A DNA stretch of 64,000 nt from JBMORL01 sp049322335 (GTDB lineage: Bacteria; Bacteroidota; Bacteroidia; Flavobacteriales_D; UBA2798). The DNA is taken from positions 1 to 64,000 of the forward strand of contig JBMORL010000107.1 of assembly GCA_049322335.1 (NCBI GenBank), given 5' to 3'. The notes beneath the pieces were generated by a model. That model worked only from the letters and a program-made list of their open reading frames with translations, was not told where the DNA came from and ran no database searches. The translations under genes were made by a program, and so were the position numbers. Below are positions 59,015-64,000 of this stretch, in pieces; within the stretch, counting starts at the first letter, position 1, and each line of letters begins with the position of its first letter.

Positions 59015-59836
59015 ATGGGAAACAATCTTTTAAAAGGGAAAAAAGGGATCATCTTCGGTGCCCTCAATGACATGTCCATTGCATGGAAAGTGGCTGAGCG
59101 TGCGCATGAAGAAGGGGCGGAGATCGTATTAACCAATGCACCTGTTGCCATGCGAATGGGGGAAATAAACAAACTGGCAGAAAAATGCGGAAATGCTTTG
59201 GTAGTTCCGGCTGATGCTTCGCTGGTGGAGGATATTGAGAACCTTTTTGATAAATCGATGGAAAAATTCGGAGGGAAAATGGATTTTGTTCTGCATTCCA
59301 TCGGGATGTCGCCCAATGTCCGCAAAGGCAAACACTATACCGACCTGAATTACGATTTTTATGTAAAGACGCTGGATATTTCGGGAATGTCGTTGCATAA
59401 AACATTGCAAACAGCTATGAAAAAAGATGCTATCAACGACTGGGGTTCGGTAGTGGCGCTTACCTATATTGCCGCACAGCGTATTTTTCCTGATTATAAC
59501 GATATGGCTGATGCCAAATCACTGCTGGAATCCATTACCCGTAGTTTTGGCTATCATTATGGTGTAAAGAAAAAAGTTCGCGTAAATACCATTTCACAGT
59601 CGCCCACGGTAACTACTGCCGGAAGTGGTGTAAAGGGATTTGATGAATTCATTTCCTATTCAGAAGCCATGAGTCCTCTCGGAAATGCCAGTGCAGCCGC
59701 TTGTGCCGATTATTGCATCACTCTTTTCTCCGATCTTACCAAATATGTAACCATGCAAAACCTTTTTCACGATGGCGGATTCTCCAATACAGGTGTGTCG
59801 CAGCAGGTGATTGAGAAGTTTGCAGGGAAGGGATAG
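59015..59836 (+). CDS. fabI: enoyl-[acyl-carrier-protein] reductase FabI
   Basis: FabI reduces the double bond of enoyl-ACP with NADH in fatty acid synthesis. The 273-residue protein has the FabI-type SDR motif KKGIIFGALNDMSIAWKVAERAHEEGA, LHSIGMSPNVRKGKHYTDL and the catalytic pair in YNDMADAKSLLESITRSFGYHYG (Tyr-x6-Lys). The end carries TMQNLFHDGGFSNTGVSQQVIEKF. The stop codon TAG is the first unit of a 15-bp tandem repeat. Upstream 134 bases hold no gene. Confidence 0.95.
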   Translation: MGNNLLKGKKGIIFGALNDMSIAWKVAERAHEEGAEIVLTNAPVAMRMGEINKLAEKCGNALVVPADASLVEDIENLFDKSMEKFGGKMDFVLHSIGMSPNVRKGKHYTDLNYDFYVKTLDISGMSLHKTLQTAMKKDAINDWGSVVALTYIAAQRIFPDYNDMADAKSLLESITRSFGYHYGVKKKVRVNTISQSPTVTTAGSGVKGFDEFISYSEAMSPLGNASAAACADYCITLFSDLTKYVTMQNLFHDGGFSNTGVSQQVIEKFAGKG

Positions 59837-59930
59837 AGTTATTGGGGATAGAGTTATCAGGAATGGAGTTATTGGGGATAGAGTTATTGGGGATAGAGTT
59901 ATTGGGGATAGAGTTATTAGGGGATAGAGG
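59829..59930. repeat. 15-bp minisatellite at the fabI stop codon
   Basis: GGGATAGAGTTATTG recurs about seven times head to tail with a few substitutions. The first unit supplies the TAG stop of fabI. Unit length is a multiple of three, but each unit carries TAG in that frame, so copy number does not change the protein. Confidence 0.85.
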
Positions 59931-59979
59931 GAATTGGCGATTGTTTACTGCCGGCTGTGAACTGCCAACTACCCACTGA

Positions 59980-60387
59980 CTACTTCACTTCAATTTTTGT
60001 TTCTTCGGTAGAAATATCCATTTTCATTGTTACAGTCTGTTTTTTCTTAACGTTTAATTCTCCTTCGTAAACACTATCGGTACTGTATTCGTTATCAAAA
60101 ATATGTTCCTGCCATTCGCCTTCGTAGAATGTTTCCACTACAGCACGTATTTTATGATTTCCTCGTTTTACTTTTACAGTGAATTGTTTTCTTTCTGATT
60201 CTTTGTGTACACCCGAAGTAGCAATTTTTTTCCCGTCAACATACACCACCAGCCGCGCATCGTGATCGTAGCCTTCTATAATATTTACGGTAACGTAATC
60301 AAAAGTGATTTTTCCTTTTTTCTGTGCGTGAAGCAAAGGGAAGGAAAAAAGAAGAGCCAATGTTAAAATGAACCGGATCGTTTTCAT
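59980..60387 (-). CDS. small exported protein, unknown function
   Basis: A 135-residue protein with signal peptide (KTIRFILTLALLFSFPLLHAQ), then beta-rich sequence: KGKITFDYVTVNIIEGYDHDARLVVYVDGKKIATSGVHKESERKQFTVKVKRGNHKIRAVVETFYEGEWQEH. It resembles PEGA or carbohydrate-like small beta domains with the motif VYVDGKKI and G-x-H-x-I-R-A, but this is only by eye. No lipobox. Probably periplasmic or outer-membrane associated. It is on the same strand as, but 62 bases from, the next gene. Confidence 0.6.
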   Translation of the reverse strand: MKTIRFILTLALLFSFPLLHAQKKGKITFDYVTVNIIEGYDHDARLVVYVDGKKIATSGVHKESERKQFTVKVKRGNHKIRAVVETFYEGEWQEHIFDNEYSTDSVYEGELNVKKKQTVTMKMDISTEETKIEVK

Positions 60388-60449
60388 GATTTGTTTTTTT
60401 CAAAGATGGGAGAATTTTCCGGTTATGCGGATACGGTAAACAACGTAAA

Positions 60450-60959
60450 TCAATATATACTTACTTTTCTCAGGATGAGGCCTTCATCAAATGTGAAATA
60501 AATGCAGGAGGGAGTTGTGTGGTTTTTGATTGAGTAAAGGTATTCGCCTTTTTTATCTGTTTCCTGCAGGGTAAATAGCGATTCTACATCTCGTTTTATG
60601 CTTTTTCCGCACTCCAGTTTATTGTTGAGAATGATTCCTGATCGTTCATCAAATTCTATTTTCGAAAAAATTTGATTTTTTGAAGAAGCTTTTTTGGCTG
60701 TAACTCTCGAACAGGTGATGTAAACTCCTGCTGATTCATATTGATATATTGTAAAAGTGGTGAAAATACAACTGCCGATATTGGCATGAACAGATCCGCG
60801 GCTTACTATTTCAGGTTTTCCCAACAGTTTTTCTATATCCCTGGATTTAGAAACTTTGAAGTTTAAATTGCCATACTTTCCTGACAAAGCGATGGAGGAA
60901 TTCTGCGAGTAAGCAAAATGAACAAGAATTGTAAATAAAACAAGGATACTTCTTTTCAT
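60450..60959 (-). CDS. exported protein, unknown function
   Basis: A 169-residue protein with a signal peptide (KRSILVLFTILVHFAYSQ), then SSIALSGKYGNLNFKVSKSRDIEKLLGKPEIVSRGSVHANIGSCIFTTFTIYQYESAGVYITC, a form with two spaced cysteines and a motif (DIEKLLGKPE) seen in SmpA/OmlA-like lipoproteins. No lipobox, so not a lipoprotein. The family is not recognised. It lies 22 bases after sucD on the same strand and may be read through from it. Confidence 0.6.
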   Translation of the reverse strand: MKRSILVLFTILVHFAYSQNSSIALSGKYGNLNFKVSKSRDIEKLLGKPEIVSRGSVHANIGSCIFTTFTIYQYESAGVYITCSRVTAKKASSKNQIFSKIEFDERSGIILNNKLECGKSIKRDVESLFTLQETDKKGEYLYSIKNHTTPSCIYFTFDEGLILRKVSIY

Positions 60960-60981
60960 AACGGTATCCGGATTAATGTTA

Positions 60982-61863
60982 TTAAACGGTAACGCCCATA
61001 ATCTCGGCTACTTTCGAACCGATTTCAGCAGGGGATTCTACTACATGAATGCCGTTTTCGCGAAGGATTCTCATTTTCGCTTCGGCTGAATCATCTTTTC
61101 CTCCAACAATGGCTCCGGCATGTCCCATTTTACGTCCTTTCGGAGCGGTTTGCCCGGCAATGAATCCTACCACGGGTTTTTTATTGCCGCCTTCTTTGAT
61201 CCAGCGGGCTGCCACAGCTTCATAATTTCCACCTATTTCACCGATCATTACAATAGCATCGGTTTCAGGGTCGTTCATCAGCAATTCTACCGCTTCTTTG
61301 GTGGGAGTTCCAATAATCGGGTCACCGCCAATTCCGATAGCAGTTGAAATTCCCAGTCCGGCTTTCACAACCTGGTCGGCTGCTTCATAGGTAAGTGTTC
61401 CCGATTTGGAAACGATACCAATTCTCCCCGGCTTAAAAACAAATCCGGGCATAATACCCACTTTGGCTTCACCTGCGGTAATAACACCGGGACAATTAGG
61501 TCCAACCAGCCGGCAATTCTTATCTTTTATGTATTCTTTTACTTTCACCATGTCGTTCACAGGAATTCCTTCGGTGATGCAAACAATCACTTTGATACCT
61601 GCAGCAGCGGCTTCCATAATGGCATCGGCAGCAAAGGCAGGGGGAACGAAAATGATAGAAACATCAGCCCCGGTTTTATCCACTGCTTCCTGTACAGTAT
61701 TGAAAACAGGTTTATCAAGGTGTGTAGAGCCGCCTTTTCCGGGTGTAACTCCGCCTACCACTTTGGTTCCGTATTCAATCATTTGTGTGGCATGAAAAGT
61801 GCCCTCGCTTCCGGTGAAGCCCTGTACGATTACTTTCGAATTTTTGTTAACGAGTACGCTCAT
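60982..61863 (-). CDS. sucD: succinate-CoA ligase subunit alpha
   Basis: SucD binds CoA and carries the phospho-histidine of succinyl-CoA synthetase in the TCA cycle. The 293-residue protein has KVIVQGFTGSEGTFHATQMIEYGTKVVGGVTPGKGG, NCPGVITAGEAKVGIMPG, RIGIVSKSGTLTYEAADQV and the phospho-His in APKGRKMGHAGAIVGGKDDSA. The partner sucC is not in the window. ATG 61863 (MSVLVNKNSK) is chosen over the open frame; a TATTTTTG -7 box lies 23 bases upstream. Confidence 0.96.
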   Translation of the reverse strand: MSVLVNKNSKVIVQGFTGSEGTFHATQMIEYGTKVVGGVTPGKGGSTHLDKPVFNTVQEAVDKTGADVSIIFVPPAFAADAIMEAAAAGIKVIVCITEGIPVNDMVKVKEYIKDKNCRLVGPNCPGVITAGEAKVGIMPGFVFKPGRIGIVSKSGTLTYEAADQVVKAGLGISTAIGIGGDPIIGTPTKEAVELLMNDPETDAIVMIGEIGGNYEAVAARWIKEGGNKKPVVGFIAGQTAPKGRKMGHAGAIVGGKDDSAEAKMRILRENGIHVVESPAEIGSKVAEIMGVTV

Positions 61864-61885
61864 TTTTAGAAGTTTAATTTGCCTC

Positions 61886-61893
61886 CAAAAATA
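61886..61893 (-). promoter_or_regulatory. -7 element TATTTTTG for sucD
   Basis: On the minus strand this perfect TAnnTTTG lies 22 bases before the sucD ATG. A TTTG at 15 bases upstream is closer than the usual 19, so the -33 is uncertain. Confidence 0.5.
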
Positions 61894-61960
61894 AGAAATT
61901 ATGAATACCAAAACTCCTGTTGAAATTATAAATTATTAACGCGTTTCCATCCAAAAAATG

Positions 61961-61968
61961 TAAATTCG
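61961..61968 (+). promoter_or_regulatory. -7-like element TAAATTCG for mnmE
   Basis: TAAATTCG, the same 8-mer as the candidate -7 after the LytTR gene, ends 8 bases before the mnmE ATG. No matching -33 was found at 19 bases. Confidence 0.4.
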
Positions 61969-61976
61969 GGCAATTA

Positions 61977-63383
61977 ATGAAGTATTCTTCCTTTGATAAT
62001 CAAACCATTTGCGCCCTTTCCACCGGTCAGGGTGGAGCTATTTCGGTGATACGTGTTTCGGGGAAAGACGCGCTGACAATTGTTTCGCGCATTTTCAGCA
62101 AAGATATTACAAAGGCAGAAGGACATACCGTTCATTTTGGTTCCATAAAAAAAGGGGAAGAGGTAATGGATGAGGTATTGGTAACGGTGTTTCGCGGCCC
62201 GCATTCTTTTACCGGTGAAGATGTAGCTGAAATTTCCTGTCACGGTTCTTCTTTTGTCCGCCAGCAGATACTTGAACTGTTGATTACTAACGGTTGTGAG
62301 GCTGCCGCAGCGGGAGAGTTTACCCTTCGCGCATTTGTTAATGGAAAAATGGATCTTTCGCAGGCTGAGGCAGTGGCCGACCTGATTGCCAGTGAGAATG
62401 CAGCTGCCCATAAACTGGCCATGCACCAGCTAAAAGGAGGATTTTCTGCCGAAATAAAAAAACTGCGGTCGTCTTTACTCGACTTTGCTTCACTCATTGA
62501 ACTGGAACTCGATTTTGCTGAAGAAGATGTGGAATTTGCCGACCGCACGAAACTGGTTTTGCTGGTGGAAAATATTCAGAAGATCATTTCGCACCTTTCC
62601 GGTTCGTTTCAATATGGGAATGCGATAAAAAACGGAATTCCTGTTGTAATTGTTGGTGTGCCCAATGTGGGTAAATCCACTTTGCTGAATGCATTGTTGC
62701 ATGAAGAAAAAGCCATCGTTTCTGAAATTGCCGGTACCACGCGGGATGTGATTGAAGATACGATGGTGATCAATGGAGTGAAATTCCGTTTTATTGATAC
62801 AGCCGGGTTACGCGACACCAAAGATATTATTGAAAATATAGGAATAGAAAAAGCGTGGAAAAAAGTGGAAGAAGCTTCGGTGATCCTTTATATGGTGGAT
62901 GTGACGGAAAATAATCCCGGTACATGGCACAGAAACGTGGAGATGTTCAGGCAAAAACTTTCACCGGACAAAAAACTGATCATACTGGGAAATAAGATCG
63001 ACCAGTTGCAGGTAGTGAAATCGGGTGCAAGGGAAGAAGGAAGCCTGGAGGAAAAATTCAGCGGGCTGGGAGAAGTATTGTTTATTTCTGCCGAACGTGG
63101 TATCGGTCTTGATGAATTGCGCGAACATCTTTTTGAATTTGTTTCTTCCAGCGAATTTTCGAACGACCGCGTTGTGGTGACCAATGCCCGGCATAAAACG
63201 GCACTTGATAAAGCCGGTGACTCATTAGCTGAAGTGCGTAAAGGGTTAGAATCGGGCCTGCCCACCGACCTGGTGGCCATCGATATCAGGAAAGCGGTTT
63301 TTCATTTGGGAGAGATTACAGGTGAAATAAGTACGGATGACCTTTTAGGGAATATTTTCAGTAAATTTTGTATCGGGAAGTGA
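61977..63383 (+). CDS. mnmE: tRNA uridine-5-carboxymethylaminomethyl modification GTPase
   Basis: MnmE, with MnmG, modifies U34 of several tRNAs. The 468-residue protein has the formyl-THF binding N-part (TICALSTGQGGAISVIRVSGKDAL), the helical domain (MDLSQAEAVADLIASENAAAHKLAMHQLKGG), G1 VGVPNVGKSTLLNALL, G2 IAGTTRDVIED, G3 DTAGLRDT, G4 GNKID, and the C-terminal FCIGK with its catalytic Cys. ATG 61977 is a short distance after a -7-like TAAATTCG. Divergent from sucD. Confidence 0.97.
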   Translation: MKYSSFDNQTICALSTGQGGAISVIRVSGKDALTIVSRIFSKDITKAEGHTVHFGSIKKGEEVMDEVLVTVFRGPHSFTGEDVAEISCHGSSFVRQQILELLITNGCEAAAAGEFTLRAFVNGKMDLSQAEAVADLIASENAAAHKLAMHQLKGGFSAEIKKLRSSLLDFASLIELELDFAEEDVEFADRTKLVLLVENIQKIISHLSGSFQYGNAIKNGIPVVIVGVPNVGKSTLLNALLHEEKAIVSEIAGTTRDVIEDTMVINGVKFRFIDTAGLRDTKDIIENIGIEKAWKKVEEASVILYMVDVTENNPGTWHRNVEMFRQKLSPDKKLIILGNKIDQLQVVKSGAREEGSLEEKFSGLGEVLFISAERGIGLDELREHLFEFVSSSEFSNDRVVVTNARHKTALDKAGDSLAEVRKGLESGLPTDLVAIDIRKAVFHLGEITGEISTDDLLGNIFSKFCIGK

Positions 63384-63534
63384 AGTCTTTTCCTTTTCAC
63401 ATTTATTATCCTGATATAATCGTTACAAAAAACTTTTTAACTATTTAGAAATATTTAACAGCGCTATTAATCAGGCAATTGTTTATGCGGACACATCCTG
63501 ATAAAATTTACAAGCGTTCATGATTAAATGTATT

Positions 63535-63582
63535 ATACGGTATTTACCGTATTTCGGAATCCGTCTTCCTATATTAATTTTG
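63535..63582 (+). promoter_or_regulatory. 18-bp perfect palindrome overlapping a promoter
   Basis: ATACGGTA (63535-63542), TT, TACCGTAT (63545-63552) is a perfect inverted repeat. It abuts a -33 (TTTC at 63552-63555), which is 19 bases from a TAATTTTG -7 at 63575-63582. An operator controlling the next gene is likely. Confidence 0.6.
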
Positions 63583-63608
63583 TGACAGTAAAACATAAAA
63601 ACACATCT

Positions 63609-64000
63609 ATGAAAAAGCTGATTTTACTTTTTTTGATTTTAACTTTTGGCAGTAGCTTGCAGGCCCAGATACCCGGAGAAGCAGAATACCTGAAATCTGA
63701 AGAATATCTGGCAGCAAGAGACTATGAAAATTGGTATGAACAGTTAAAACTGGCCGCTGCCAAAAGCCACCCCGCTGCTACCGGCCGCATGGGAGATGCA
63801 TATTATTTTGGGAAGCCCGAAACTAAATTAAAACAAAGTTTTGATGAGGCTCTTGCATGGTATAAAAAAGCGGCCGAATTGAAAGATAAAGATGCCACTT
63901 ATCTGGTGGGAAATATGTATCGCGATGGAAAAATCACCGGCAAAACCTATACCGATGCGGTGGAGTATTATAAAACTATAGTTCCGAAGGGTAATTATGA
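63609..64000 (+). CDS. Sel1-like/TPR exported protein (cut by window edge)
   Basis: The frame starts at ATG 63609 and runs off the right edge; 130 residues are visible. A signal peptide (KKLILLFLILTFGSSLQAQ) is followed by helical repeats: RDYENWYEQLKLAAAKSHPAATGRMGDAYYFG, FDEALAWYKKAAELKDKDATYLVGNMYRDGK, TYTDAVEYYKTIV. The ALAWYKKAAELxDxxAxYLVGxMYxxGK pattern is Sel1-like. Probably periplasmic. The upstream palindrome suggests regulated expression. Confidence 0.85.
   Translation, partial: MKKLILLFLILTFGSSLQAQIPGEAEYLKSEEYLAARDYENWYEQLKLAAAKSHPAATGRMGDAYYFGKPETKLKQSFDEALAWYKKAAELKDKDATYLVGNMYRDGKITGKTYTDAVEYYKTIVPKGNY

Overview
The window looks like chromosomal DNA of a free-living Bacteroidota (Flavobacteria/Sphingobacteria/Bacteroidia-type). 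The evidence is several type IX secretion (T9SS) cargo proteins with C-terminal sorting domains, a PorP/SprF-like protein, a TonB-dependent receptor with a carboxypeptidase-like N-domain, and Bacteroidota-type promoters (-7 TAnnTTTG, -33 TTTG or TTG) with few Shine-Dalgarno sites. Composition is moderate to AT-rich. I see no rRNA, tRNA, CRISPR array, IS transposase or prophage. Almost everything is housekeeping or surface biology, set among many small palindromic repeats.

Layout. 1-2.5 kb: a cut membrane protein, rplS, rsmE, two small membrane proteins. 2.5-12.8 kb: a PorP/SprF-like gene behind a 3,076-residue T9SS type B surface protein made of two Ig-like repeat arrays (15 and about 13 units). 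13-16 kb: serA, DUF1015 and a YggS-type PLP protein in one tight operon. 16.1-19.1 kb: two SpoIIAA/STAS-like proteins and a soluble HAMP-LytTR regulator, then a LytTR-type direct repeat, a possible small transcript with a strong terminator, and two tandem lipocalin-like lipoproteins. 19.2-21.2 kb: MORN-repeat protein, exported protein, Tim44-like protein. 21.2-23.7 kb: lipoprotein and an AT-rich DUF262/DUF1524 (GmrSD-like) nuclease, the one evident defence gene. 23.8-27.1 kb: purL; then, on the other strand, DUF6132, rhodanese and thioredoxin.

27.2-33.2 kb (minus strand): small membrane/lipoproteins, a 7TM-SpoIIE phosphatase, two alpha/beta hydrolases, a GNAT acetyltransferase and a large membrane protein. 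33.3-38.8 kb: two T9SS cargo proteins, an ABC ATPase/permease pair and a thioredoxin-fold protein. 38.9-43.3 kb: two tandem TPR-SpoIIE phosphatases. 43.3-48.2 kb (minus): rsfS, ftsH, DUF2007-CdsA, low-molecular-weight phosphatase and an RsmI-like methylase. 48.3-58.9 kb: birA, thiolase, TonB receptor, a seven-bladed propeller T9SS protein, ilvE, recQ. 59-64 kb: fabI, two small exported proteins, sucD, mnmE and a truncated Sel1-like protein.

Main points for a second look: (1) the STAS/STAS/HAMP-LytTR operon followed by a 9-bp direct repeat at 21-bp spacing, the known geometry of LytTR (AgrA) sites; (2) palindromic elements inserted in frame inside the SpoIIE domain at 38.9-41.0 kb; (3) an A11 homopolymer that decides whether DUF2007 and CdsA are one protein or two overlapping genes; (4) a TA-dinucleotide difference that would restore a clean lipoprotein signal at 21.8 kb; (5) the homogenised 243-bp repeats of the giant protein; (6) several start codons 5-8 nt from a -7 box, suggesting leaderless mRNAs; (7) at least seven classes of palindromic or tandem repeats. 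All functions rest on motif reading; no database search was run.
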